Source of the DNA: Lindgomyces ingoldianus
Lineage: Eukaryota; Ascomycota; Dothideomycetes; Pleosporales; Lindgomycetaceae
Length of the DNA: 64,000 nucleotides
Assembly: GCF_010093535.1 (NCBI RefSeq)
Contig: NW_022985176.1
Span: forward strand, 435,769 to 499,768
Direction of reading: 5' to 3'
The notes beneath the pieces were generated by a model. The model was not told where the DNA came from, did not search any database, and saw only the letters and a program-made list of their open reading frames with translations. The translations under genes were made by a program, and so were the position numbers. This document shows positions 36,250 through 48,213 of the stretch, one piece after another; the first letter of the stretch is position 1; each line of letters begins with the position of its first letter.

Positions 36250-39063
36250 GCCTTATTACAAGAATTAGTAAACAGCAATACTGTGCGTTTGTTAGAGGAT
36301 AAGGCTAGAATAGATGCTCTATTTAAAGTAGAACAAAGAGCATACAGCATGCTAGAAACGCCTTATATTATGCAATTTACTGCAGATAAATCTTTAAATA
36401 ATCTAGCACTATTAGATAAAGATAAAAGTCTAATAGCAAAATTTTACTTAGAGCTTAAAAAGATAAATCTAGAGAAATGTAGAGTGTGCAACTAGAGGTA
36501 GTTTAATTTAAATATTACTTTATATAAATGCGCTACATGTTAAAAAGATAGGCGCAACTACTTAGACAATCCTAATTAGGTGCCCTTGTAGGGTGCTGCA
36601 AATAGGCTAGATCCTAGTCCTGTGCTATCTTATCTTCTAACACTAACTACAACTAAGGAACAACTTCTAGCTAGAGTGCAGATTACAATAAAGCTAAGGC
36701 AGCACTAGGGTTAATAGTATAAGTATTAGGGGCATGTTTACTATTTTGCTGTAAATACTACAAAGTTTTTCTTCTGCTTACTACTATTCTTACATAATCT
36801 TAATGTTATTATTTTAAAGCTCTTAGCATTTAAAGGTAAAAATGTTAGTGCTATTAATTACTAATTTAAGAAAAACTATAAAGTGTAGTAAACTATTATA
36901 TTATAGTAGCTTCTATTTCTTAAATCTAACTATCCTAGCTATTGTAACATTAAAATTAACTAAAAAGCACTTAATGCTTTGCCTCTTAACAACTATATTA
37001 ATAATTAGCTCCCTACTGTTTATGTAACTAAAAAAAAGTTGTTAGCTACTCTAGATAATGTTAATATAAACCTAGTGTCTAATACCTGCGCTAATACTGT
37101 TTACAAGCATAATGTTAATCTGCTATTTAATTCTAGTACTACTACTAGTGCAACTAATAACTGTTAATAAAGTGTTGTAGGTGCACTTAGAATACTTAAT
37201 TAGAGTGTAAGTAAATCTTACACTCCTTCTAGTGTATAACACCTACAGCTGCCTAGTACTAAGCGCTTAATAGTTGGCTTTAGCATAGGTTGTAGCGTTT
37301 TGTTATGTCCTATAGCTAGTATCTATCCTAACACTTTAAAATAAGGTGATGTAACTAGCTATTATAGAAGCTTAGTAATAAAAGACCTAGAAATTAAAAA
37401 GTTAGAGGATTCTAATTACAAGATTATCCTTAACTTTACTTTAAATGTTGCAGAATTTAAGACCTTGCAATAGTATATCTAGAGGACAACTAATTAGACA
37501 TACCTTTCTATAGCCTTTATAAGACAGACTCCTTTGTCTAAATTTAGAAACTGTAAGCTGCTGCTAAGCCTAGCATTTTTATCTTTATTTTTATATAAAG
37601 TAGTAGAGTTTGTTTAGCTGCGCTTACAAGAAATTAATTATCTATCCTATATTTAGCATCTTATTTGCTATAAGAATAGACAGTTTACACGCTACCTACA
37701 GTTCTGTTTTACTGCATTTAACACCCTCCTCTACTAAGAGTCTACTACTAAGGCAGGTTTTTATGTTAAGAAATCTTTTAGTAATAAAGACATTATAGTT
37801 AAGTTAATATAGAAAGAGTTTAATTAGCTAGATAGTAGCTAGCATTTTATTAATTCTGTTATAAGGCTTATAGCTAATATTTATAGAACTTAATCCTATT
37901 AAGTATAAAAAAGAAAAGTGTTAAAAGTAATAGTTTGTCTATTACCTATCTATTACCTTTATATTACGTGTTTGCTAAAATTAACAAGGTGCGCTAACTA
38001 CGCTGTCTAACTTTATTTATTATGTTTTCTGCTGCAGATTAACATTAGCACAATTTGTTGCGCTTTATGCTAAGGTTCTTAGTGTAGGAGGATGTAGACT
38101 TAAAGCAACACGTTTGCTTTACTTCTAATTTTATCTAAAATAATTTTTATATTATAGCGTATTATTTTAATAAGTAATTTTAGCTTTTTAAAACCTATGT
38201 TCTAACTTCTAAGTTTAACAAAACTAACTTTTAGAATTAGTATAAGTAGTAAGGCTAAAGTAGTACACATAATTATAGCCTATACTACTGCAAAGGAGTA
38301 CTAAACCTAGATTTAAAGTTAGGCAATAATGTAACTAATTTTAATATTGCCTGTATAGCAGCATACTAGGGGTGTTATATATCAGCAATGCACCTAGAGC
38401 TGAATCCACAGCAGCTAGTAGACAAGGGTTCTGTGCTGTTACTACTAGCACTAGCTATGTTATTTAACTTTAAAGAGCTCTTAAGTGTCCTTACTTAGTG
38501 CTACATTTATTACTGTTTAGCTAGTTATTATTTTAAAAGAAATAAGAAAACTAATATAAAGGTTTACTAATTTAATGCACCTTAGCTCTTATAAATAAGT
38601 CTAGGTTTTAAGAAGCTAGCAGACAAGCAGTATAAAAGATTTGCTGCTAAGAGAAACTATATGCGCCTTAACACCTATTTACCTGTACTTGCGCTTAGAT
38701 GGCGCGTAAATACTAACATATAAGTGTGCACTAGCACTACTAGTGTTGTTAACTATATAGGCGTGTACGCTTTAAAGGGCAAAACACAGACGCAGACTTT
38801 TAAGGATATAGCAGGGCAGATATTGCTGTATATTAAACCTAGCAACTTAATGCTCTCTTTTATAGTAAGGCTTTTTAACAAGAGTATTAGCTCTTGTAAT
38901 TACAGTGCATAGAAGGTTCTGTATACCTTATTTAGTATTATGTTAGTACACTGCAGCTGCACAGTTATTAATGTTAATTATTGTCCTCTTAAATTATAGC
39001 TAGTCTTCTTCTTTTTTTAGAGTAAGCAGCCTAAAGATAATTAAGTAGCTAATAAAGGCAATA

Positions 39064-40927
39064 ACGTACTTCATGGGCGAGTCGCTCACACACCCGAGTC
39101 GCTTACTTTTGCCAAGACCCCACCCTAACGAACTCTATTATAGCCCATAACAACCCGCTCTAGCACTATATAGTACAGTACAGCCTAGAATATTATTTAG
39201 ATACTACTTCTGCTTCTTGCTTACACATTTGCGCGTTATGCCTAGTCTAATTGCACTGTCTGCAGCGCCTTTAGGATAGCTTACCTACTTTAGCTTACAC
39301 CTGCTTCTTTGCCTTCTTCCTATTACTGCGCGCTCTAAACTCCTTTAGAGCTATTAAGCGCAGGCCTTCCTAATTTGTTAAGGTTCTTTCTGCCTTAATC
39401 TACTTTCTTTTATATAATTTATATTATGTAGCAGCCTTATTAGCTACTTAAAGCTTAGTAATTTTCTATTACACTAACACTAGCTTATGCGTAATTATTG
39501 CTGCTCTTTTTAAGACTTTCTTAAACACCTTAACTATAAAAGTTAGTAAACTATTTATATGCTTTTAAATTCTTATCTTTATAAGCATTAATTATAACCT
39601 AAGTTTTAGAGTATTACTTAGGGTTTACAACTGCTAAGGCTTGTTATATATAAGTAGTAGTAGTAATAAAGTGCGCAACTTTATATTAAGGCCTATTATA
39701 ACTTATTATAGGTTAAAAGAAACTAATCTAGCGCCTTAGAACTCTTCTTAGATATTACTAAAAGTAATTATAGCATTATAAGCTGCTTTAAAGCATAGTA
39801 GAAACTTTATTTTTATAATATAAGTAATCTAGTTATGTATAAGGTTTTTAGCTTAGCACTTATACACCTTCTTTAAAAAAGTAAAACAACTTACATTAAG
39901 TAGCTATAAAAAGTGTAATAAGTAAAAAAGTATGTAGATAGTAATAATCTTATTATCTTTATAGTATTACTAAAAATAAAGTAAGTTATAGCTTTTATAG
40001 CTGTTAATAACTAGCAGACAGTAGCTGCTAATAGTACGCTTCTTTATATGCGCGTTAAAGTGCTTTAACTAGTCTAGACTAAGCTAATTAGTAGTCTAGC
40101 TGTGCTTAAAGATTATAATAACTTAATTCTAAAGTAGATTTTTTTTTATACTAATTTAAAAAGTAGTTGCTACTCTAAAAGATAATAAAGAGCAGAATAG
40201 CCTACTCTTTAGCATTAATGCCCTAAATAGCTGTTGTCTACTTCTAGTTACCTAGCTAGACTGCTTTTAGCTGTTCTTATCTCTCTAAACTTATAATAAC
40301 TGCTCTAGTAGATATCTAGCCTATTATAAACCCTATTTTATTAAAGTTATACATGTTATTATTCTAGATGCTATACTTAGCTTTAATATTCTTTATAAAG
40401 TTAAACTAGCTTTAAATTACTACAGGATTTTTATAAAAAGCTTTTTTATAGTTATACTTACACTTAAACTTTACTTTAAGCTTTAAGTAACACTTAATAA
40501 ATGTATTAAGCTAGTTTATGCTAATATAGCCTATATTACACTTAGCGTGTAAAGAATTAGCTATATTAGCTACAGCTGCTAGCTAGAGGGGAAATCCTTG
40601 CGCATTTAGCTTAAGTATGTGCTAAATAATTACCTGCTTTTTATTATTATCTAGCTTCTATAAGTTAGCTATATAATTAGCTTAGAAAGGTTATCTAGCG
40701 CGTTAGTTGCTTATTATCTTTTAAAAGACCCTGTAGATAGCTGCAGCGTGTTAGTTAAAAAGTGTTGTGTCTTGTTTAAAAGCCTAGAGCGTAAGCTGCA
40801 TCTAATGTTCTTTTAACACGTTTAAGTAGTGTTATTAGGAATACATTAGTGTAGAAAGAGTAGTGTGGTAGAGTCTTAGCAAAAGTAAGCAACTTAGGTG
40901 TGTAAGCGACTTGCCTATAAAGTACGT
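39064..40927 (-). mobile_element. pogo/Fot1 element, 1.86 kb, near full length
   Basis: Starts ACGTACTTCATGGGCGAG and ends with its mutated inverse (GCCTATAAAGTACGT), flanked by TA (39062-39063 and 40928-40929). Length is that of Fot1-class elements. The terminal sequence is the same family as the fold-back element at 9969. It interrupts the Helitron H gene between the Rep and helicase parts. Confidence 0.85.
39190..40890 (-). pseudogene. Fot1/pogo transposase remnant
   Basis: On the minus strand: HTH-side words near 40560-40480 (GINWLNTFIKCYLKLKVKF-like), KYNYKKALYKNP near 40460-40430, then NNMYNFNKIGFIIGQIS-like (family YNFDETGF...) near 40370-40320 and TTAIQGINAKEQAILLF-like around 40230. 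The C-terminal basic tail ARSNRKKAKKQV and a zinc-knuckle end CRQCNxTxHNAQMC are near 39330-39215. This is the domain order of fungal Fot1 transposases, DDE enzymes that cut and paste DNA into TA. The catalytic Asp in the FDETGF motif is Asn here, and stops are frequent, so it is inactive. Confidence 0.75.
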
Positions 40928-43019
40928 TAAAGCTAAAACTTATACTCTTTAAAAAGGTAAAAGCATACTGCAGAAGTACATTAAACGCCTAGTAGCCCTT
41001 TCTAATATCTGCTATTTAGATTACCTACTTTATTTTAATTATAATAAGCGCCTAAAGCGCAGGCCTTAAGCAAAACTATAAATTCTTAACTTTATTTCTT
41101 AGTATAAACTGTCTATTAACATTAAAAACTTCTTTTATGTTAAATTAACATTGCACTATCTATTTTAGACAACTTTAGAGTTATACTGTGTTAATAGGCA
41201 GGTATTTGCTACTTTTACTAAGGCTTATACAAAATGCTAAATGTTATGCTATTATACACTATTAGATTCTTATAGTGACCTAAAAGTGTAAGAAGAAGAG
41301 GAGGATCCTAAGTGGGAGAATGTAGTACCTAAAAAGAGTCTCTCTTTTAATAAGCTTGCTTATCTCTAACCTAGAGATGCAGGTATCTCTGTTAATAATA
41401 AGTCCTTAGGAGATTAGCTAATTAACTATGCTAAGAATTAGAAGCATAAGGCTTACTTTAACACATTTTATTTAGATCCTATGTTATATTAGTAAGATAT
41501 TAAGCAGAACTATCTAGTTAAGAATGCACCTATAGTGTCTATTACTATGTCTAATAACTTGCAAGCTAAGTAGCAGTTGCTATATAACTTAATTATTAAT
41601 TATTACACTACTTTTCTTACTAAACAGTCCCTATAATAATTGCTTGTTAATCTTAATAGTGTTAAAGGGACTAAAAAAATATATGTAATTAAGATAATAT
41701 TATTTAAGCTAGAAATGTTAGCAGCTAAGCATAATGTTGCTTTACCTATTTTGTGATGCGCACCTACTAGCGTTGCTGCTTATCTTATATCTAGGACAAC
41801 TTTAAATTCTGTTTTCTGTATTCTAATTACTATTAAACTAGGACCTTTGCTACTACTTATTAGTGCTAGCTTATAAGCTTTACAAGCTTAACTATATTCT
41901 ATAAAGTATATTATTATTAACAAGAAGTTAATAGTTAGACTTAAAATGTTATCTTAGATTTATAGAAGATGTTTATAGGCGTTTCCTTAGAGTACAGCTC
42001 TATTTAGCAGTATTAATATTATCCTATTAGGAGACTTTAGCTAGCTTTCTCTAGTAGGCAGGCGCCTACTATTTAATAGCTCTAGTAATAGTTCTGTCCT
42101 TAACTACTATAGTTAACTACTATATTAGCAATTCACAAAGACAGTTGTTTTTAATGTAGTTATAAGACAGTAAGAAGATAGCTAGTTATAATTTTATAAA
42201 GCCCTTAGCTGTCTTTATAAAGGTACAAGCACATAAAATAACTAGAACTTGTTTATAAGCTGTTGCAGTGCTTCTCTTACTAAAAGTAAGCGCTTTTTCT
42301 TCTCTACCTTTATTTGTTTATGTAAGAAAAGGGTAGAGGTATCTATAATTAATTATTAAAGTATAAGGGATTTATGTGCACCTGTAATTATAGCTTACGC
42401 TTAGCATAATTATAGTAAGCTAGCTAAGGTGTCTACTGTAGATAGTAGCAATCTTTATAGTTTACTTCCTCTATGCATTAGTAGGCGTGTTATGCTATTA
42501 CATAACATCTAGACTAAGGCAGGTCTTGTAAATAGATCTACTAGGGAAGTTAATAACATTATATAGTTGTTAAGTGTAACTAATTATTGCAAAAAGGCGC
42601 TAAAGGCAGTTCTTATAGCCTTTCCTAATTATATAGGTCTAGGTTTGTATGTGCAAGCTAATAGTTAGGTAGTTGTTTTAATTTTCTTTATTTACTAAAA
42701 GTTCTATTAGAACTAGGCAGTAGTCTTATAAACACAGTTTTCTTTTTGTTTAGCCTAGGCTATTACTATTTATAAGTCTTAGGGACTTAGTTTAGACAGA
42801 GCAGTTCTTTATATAAGTAGAAGCTGTAATTATGCACTAGAGCTTATGTATGTAGCAGTGTTGCAGGTTAAATCCCTTAAAAGGCTTATGTTTAACAAAC
42901 CTTTCTCTTTTAGTTACTTAAAAAATTCTTACTCTACTATAATTAGTAAGTAAAATGCTAATATAAGTTAGAGGTCGCAGCAATTAGTTAGAAGTATAAA
43001 CTGTTTATTTAAGTAGCTA

Positions 43020-44151
43020 ACGTACCTAACGGGTTGGCCGGCCACACAGGTTAGCCGGCTACTTTTGCTAAGCCCCTACTAAAACTACCCTATTCTCTCG
43101 CAAAACAGCCTACTTTAGCCCTATATAAAGTAATACAACATAAGATATTATTTAGAGTCTACTTCTGCTACTTACTTATATGTATGTAAGTTATACCTAG
43201 TCTAATTACACTACTTGCATTACTTTTAACTTAGCTTACCTTTTTTAGCACGCACCTATGTCTTTAGCTTCTTTCTATTACTACGCGCTCTAAACTCCTT
43301 TAGAGTAGTTAGACAAGCTCTATTCTTAACTATTAAGGTCTTTTTTGCCTAAATTTACTTTTTTTTATGTAATCTATGTTACGTAGCAGCCTTATTTACT
43401 GCTTAAAGCTTTATAATCTTATAGCCTACCTTATTATATTAATGCTCTAGATAACTATTATCTACTTTCTATTACTTTACTATATTGCCTTTAGCTGTTT
43501 TTGTCTCTCTAAAGCTGTAACAACTACTCTAGTTAATATCTAGCCTATTATAAAGCTTAACTTGTTAAAGTTATACCTGTTTTTATTCTAGATACTGTAC
43601 TTAGCTTTTATGTTAGCTACTAGGTAAAACTAGCCCTAGATAACCTCTAGATCCTTATAAAGCGCTCTTTTATAATTATACTTATAATTAAACTTTATTA
43701 TAAACTTAAAGTAGTGCTTAACCTACATACTAGTCTAGTTTAAGCTAACCTAGCCTAGATTGCGCTCTGCAGGTAAGAAATTAGCTATATTAGCTATAGC
43801 TGCAAGCCTAGGGGGAAATCTATGTGTAATAAGCTTAAGTATGTACTTAACAACTACCTTTTTTTTAAGCTTAGTTAGATTCTTTAATTTAAGCTAGTAT
43901 TCTGCTTATAAAGGCTGTCTAGCGCGTTAATTGCTTAGTGTTGTGTAAGAGACATTATAGATAGCTGCAGCGTGTTATAAGAAGAGTTTTAAGTCTTACT
44001 TAAAAGCCTAAAGAGCAAGCTGTATCTAACGTTCTTTAAAAGATTTAATCTAGTGTTGTTGTTAAGGCATTATGTAGATAGGTAGAGTTTAGTAGGGGCT
44101 TAGCAAAAGTGGCCGGCCGACCTGTGTGGCTGGCCAACCTGTTAGGTACGT
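43020..44151 (-). mobile_element. Second pogo/Fot1 element, 1.13 kb, internally deleted
   Basis: Ends ACGTACCTAACGGGTTGGCC and inverse, flanked by TA (43018-43019 and 44152-44153). The inverted repeats are about 60 bp, contain GGCCGGCC and differ from those of the 39064 element beyond ACGTAC. On the minus strand the C-terminal transposase tail (LKEFRAR, RKK) can be read near 43300-43250, and N-terminal sequence near 43750. The central DDE part is missing, so it is a non-autonomous derivative. It lies directly after the helicase end of Helitron H. Confidence 0.8.
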
Positions 44152-44153
44152 TA

Positions 44154-46285
44154 CAAGTTATCTAATATGTCTAGGCTACTTCCTCTTCTACTTCTAGTGC
44201 TTGTCTAGCTTAAGTATGTTAATAAACTAGGTTAAATCTACTAGCACTATGTTATCCCTAGCTTAAATAGTATCTAGCAGGTACTTTGTGTCCTCTATGT
44301 TAAACTAATTTGTCTAGAATGCAGCTTAATGTCTGCGTAATATTATTAGCTAGTGTCTAATACTTTACCTAATACTAAACTTACTTAAGATTATTAAGAA
44401 ACTTATAATTAAATAGTTTTAAGAGACTAATACTCTTATCTAAGGTTGCTAGTTAAATATTAGAAGCTAGAAAGTAACTACCTAGCTGTGCAGCATACAA
44501 TACTGTTATAATTACCTGTTTAGCCCTTAAGAATAGTATCTTAAAAGGTAGAATTAGTAGCTAGGAGGGACTGTTAATAGCAATAACTTTATAAAAAGCT
44601 TAATTATTAAAGTTAAATGCTAATTTAACTATAGTAGACTATATTTTACTATTAGCCTACTTAAGGAATATTATAGCTGTTAATAGGAAACTTACTTAAC
44701 ATTAACAGTCTTAAATATTGTTGCTAATAGGTAGTAAGTACCTAGAAAAGCCTGCACATATCTAGTCTACATAGCGCTGTAAAGTATTAGATAGGTATTA
44801 GATAGGTATTAGATAGGTATTAGACAGGTATTAGACAGGTATTAGACTAGTATTAGACAGGTATTAGACGTATTAGGTGGCATATGCTTACCTGGAATAC
44901 AGTATCGCTTATATGCTAGACATAGGCGCAGAAGTTGTGCATCTTTAGAAATTTAATCTTCTTATTAGTACTAGTAACTGCATCTACTAATATTAATTTA
45001 ATATATCTCTATTAGCGCAGCTTATTAGCTTTCTTCACGTCTGTTATTAGTACTGCAGAGAGTAGACTGCTATTATTTAAAGTGTTATTATATTAGAGAT
45101 TAACAGCGTTTATAGGCTCTAGACTGTTAATATCTATAGGCTTTATGTCTAGGTAGCAGTGTTAGGGAGGCATATATGCGTCTAGGAGTTTAAAGAGCGT
45201 AGTTTACTTAATAAAGAATGCATATTAATTACTAAATTTACTAAGGTCTATACTACGCTTAATAGCCTTTTAGCTATAATGTTTACTCTTACTAAATTTA
45301 TAATAAATTAGCTACTGTCTATTACCTATTTAATACTATATGCACTTACTATATTACTATTGCAACATTCTTAGATTACACACATAGGTGTGCTTCTAGT
45401 TTAGACTTCTTATTATTATTATATTTAGCATCTAATAGATGCTATACTGCTAGGCGGAATTTGTTAGTCTAGAATTTAGAGTAGGCTGTATTAGTTGTAA
45501 TACAGTCTAAATTGCGCTAGGCGCCCTCTCTAGTTAGCAGGGTCTGCTGCTTTAGATTTTGCACTATGCTTAGGTTAGTAGAGTATTCTAATAGGCTTTT
45601 CTTGCGCTTTACTATAGTGCATGTAGTAGTAATAAATAAGTAATAAATAATTTACATAAAAATTTATGTAATGTTACGCTATACTAAAATTAACTAGTAG
45701 CGTTATAGAAGTAAAAAGGTATATGTAAGTCTAAGCAATTAAAGTCCTTAAACATATGCGCAGGCTATTGCATTATTTAGGCAGCAGCCTACTACATAGT
45801 GTAGTGTGTTGCTACAGTAAATAGTAGTAAGCTAGTTAAAAAATTTTTATTTATTAAAGATTTTACTTTTACTTACTTTTACTATAGTTTTATGTGTTTA
45901 ATATAACATCTAATACTGCGTTTAATACTGCTAAATATAATAGTTTATTATAAACTTAGAGTTTTTAACATAATTTATAAGAGCTAGTTGCATAATAGTA
46001 CGCGTTCTTAGTTGCTAGTATAATATTAGTAACGCAGTTAGGGTCCTAGTAAAGTTACTAGGTAAGTAGTAAAAGTAAAGGTTAGCTTTAACTAGGTTAC
46101 TACCTAACTTTTTAAACTTTTGCACTTACACTCTTACTGCTACTTACCCTAAAACTAACCTGCTGCTAAGTAGTAGCTTTTTTACACTATTTTTACTAAC
46201 TTCTACTCTATGTATGTACTTATTTACTTATAATGCTATTTTATGCTAATATTAGTTTAGACTTATATCTAGTTTATTACTTTCT
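44154..46285. other. Helitron H distal region with 11-bp tandem repeat
   Basis: No gene can be named. A tandem array of the 11-bp unit gtattagatag/gtattagacag occupies 44784-44875 (about eight units). Related words (tctattacctgtctaatac) occur near 35500. A minus-strand frame with words such as SSLLSAVLITDVKKANKLR near 45080-45020 is partly open but unrecognised. Confidence 0.4.
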
Positions 46286-46308
46286 CTATAGCATTTACTT
46301 AGTTAAAA

Positions 46309-46690
46309 TGTCTTGCTCTTGTCTTCCTCTAGTAAATAGTGCTAAGAAGAGTATAGTAATAGTAATAGACATAGTAATAGACACTACTAATGCATTTTAG
46401 CTCTCTTTAGAAAAACTCTACGCAAAGCTTCTTACAAAGCGCCTTAAAAAGCTCCCTACCCTGCTCTTAGGCTAGACAAAGGACAGAAGAGTTAGAAGAC
46501 TTCTTGCTAGAAGTGTAGTAATCTGCCGCCCTTACAGTAAATTACTTATAGGAAGGAAGGCGCCTGTGTTCTATTATAGAAGGGGACTAGTAAGAGTTAA
46601 AAGCTTTAGAAGGATAAGTGTATGTTAAATTTTATTTCTATGTACCTTATCTTATACTAATTATAGGTAGTGGCAACACTTTAACAGATT
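46309..46690 (+). pseudogene. Unrecognised short frame in Helitron H
   Basis: From ATG 46309 a frame reads MSCSCLPLVNSAKKSI, then NAF-stop-LSLEKLYAKLLTKRLKKLPTL and later RRGLVRVKSFRRIS near 46580-46615, with one or two TAG stops. Its low number of stops relative to the surroundings suggests a former exon of a cargo gene. No family is recognised and coding status is unproved. Confidence 0.2.
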
Positions 46691-47314
46691 AAGTATTACT
46701 AGTTAGCTAAGCAGAATACTTACTTCTTCTTTACTGTTAATCCTTTTTATTATCTAGTTTATAAAATTACCTAGAATGTTAGTTATAATAACTCTGTTAC
46801 TTTCTAGTAAAGCGCTTAAGCACTCTGTGCATTATAGACAACTGCTAAGTCCTTTATTATAACTTTAATAAAGTGTAGGTGTTAATAAGTTAGTATTAGA
46901 CAAGGTATTAGACTAATAGGGTTATAAGTATGTAATAGGCTGCTATTTATAGCAAACATATTACTATCTAGGCTTAAGATGTTAAATTTGTTATCTATAT
47001 TGCTTAGGACTTTAGATAGTACTACAATTTCGCAAATAATTATTTAGATAGGAAGAAGTAGGGTCTCTTCTAGTCTATAGCGTTTATTAGTGGTATAGGC
47101 ATCTACCTAGTTAGGCTAGTGCTTAGAATAATTCACTTTTTAAGGGTTTTTAGGCTGCAGATAGCTCTAGTCTGTCTGCTACACTTACAGCCTTCTTACT
47201 AAAGCCACTTACAATACAAAATAATTTCCTGCGAAGAGTTTTTAAGCATAAAATAATAGCGTACTTAAAGTAAGCTCTGCTTTTACAGATTATTTATAAA
47301 CTGTTGTAGTATTT
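46691..47314. other. Right end of Helitron H, no gene seen
   Basis: AT-rich with no readable frame. The end at 47314 is defined only by the resumption of Copia-A copy 2. A word agctctgct near 47274 recalls half of the left hairpin. Confidence 0.4.
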
Positions 47315-48213
47315 TAGGCTTATTAGAGCCTTTAACATGTTAATCTTGTTATTCTAGTACTCTAGGCTAGTCTTATTCTATAGTGTTGCCTCTAATATTC
47401 TTATGTTTTTTATAAGTTGTTTATATAATAAAAATTATTTCTTATTTTTTTTATTATTATATAAAGTTGTTAGTTGCTAGTAGAATTTTATTATAATAGT
47501 ATAGTTAATTGCTTTTCTAGTAGATTACATAGGTACTGCTATTGTCTAGCTGCTAGGTTGTGCAGCTTTAATAGCTTTAGTGTGCGCCTTACACTATCTC
47601 CTTCTTACTTTGTATAGTAGCAGAGCTTGCTGTATAATGTAAAGGATTAATCTGCTATTATCTAGCTACTAGGTTATACAGCTTTAATAGCTTTAGTGTG
47701 CGTCTTGCACTATCTTCTCCTTACTTTATACAGTAGCAGAGCTTGCTGTATAATGTAAAAGATTAATCTACTATTCTAAAAATAAGTAACTAAACAAAGT
47801 ACCTTATAAAGCGTAGGTGCTTTGTTGTTACTTTTTCTAAAAAATAAGTAATAAAATAAAGTACTTTATAAAGTGTAAGTACTTTATTATTACTTTTACT
47901 AATTTATAGTTAATTAAATTAACTACTAATTAGTGTTAAATAGGCTCTAATAGCTAGCTGCTTATAGTATAAGCACTTAAGAAGTAAAAGTAAGAGTAGT
48001 GTATAGTGTGCACAGTGTATAAGGTAGGTAAAGTAAGGGCAACATGTTTCTAGTTCTATTACTCTTATCTTTCCTCTATATAGAGAAAAAGGGGGATATC
48101 TAGATGTTTGCGCACAGAGGTTCGCGCACAAGCATCATGTGACATAGATACGTGATCCTGCTCGTGCGCGATCGCTTGTATCCAGGCCGCGACGCTGCTG
48201 CTGCGTACAGACA
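47315..48213 (-). mobile_element. Copia-A copy 2, fragment d with 5' LTR
   Basis: Homologous to 5308-6091 of copy 1. It includes a partial tandem duplication: the segment around 47528-47645 (tctagctgctaggttgtgcagc...) is repeated at 47656-47762. The 5' LTR is 47934-48213 (280 bp). This is the right edge of the nested stack; the flanking pentamer is gttaa (48214-48218). Confidence 0.75.
47934..48213 (-). repeat. Copia-A 5' LTR (copy 2)
   Basis: Same length and ends as 5812-6091; on the minus strand TGTCTGTACGCAGCAGC ... TTTAACA. A 70-codon frame across it is the counterpart of the one in copy 1 and is not a gene. Confidence 0.85.

Larger units (their letters stand above)
36250..43015 (+). pseudogene. 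Helitron Rep/helicase gene of element H, RIP-decayed
   Basis: Plus-strand reading gives, in order: an N-terminal Cys-containing region (LEKCRVCN at 36465, CATC...KDRR at 36536); RLDPSPVLSYL (36610); a Helitron-like N domain (LLLSLAFLSLFLY 37560, INYLSYIQHLI 37640, CFTAFNTLLY 37705); the Rep region with FSAAD near 38030 and a HUH remnant STHNYSLYYY near 38250-38280 (family HSHGLYW); and VVNYIGVYALKGKTQTQTF at 38748. After the pogo insertion comes a PIF1 helicase with Walker A remnant VKGTKKIYVIK (41660), IIINKKLI (IDE position, 41920), ILLGDFSQLSLVGRRLL (42020-42070) and YKSQGLSLDRAVL near 42780. Catalytic residues and Gln/Trp codons are changed, so it is dead. It differs from the Rep/helicase of element D. 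Confidence 0.8.
35103..47314 (+). mobile_element. Helitron H (12.2 kb), non-canonical ends
   Basis: Copia-A copy 2 breaks at 35102 and resumes at 47315 with aggcttatt. Comparison with 5298-5320 shows an insertion between A and T without target duplication. The left end reads TTAGCAGAGCTTGCTCTGCT, an 8-bp hairpin whose inverse ends in CTAA. The plus strand carries a Rep/helicase frame (36250-43015), and two pogo elements are inserted. The right end (gtagtattt) has no visible partner of the hairpin. Hairpin and CTAA would normally mark the 3' end of a Helitron, but here they lie 5' of the gene. Confidence 0.75.
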
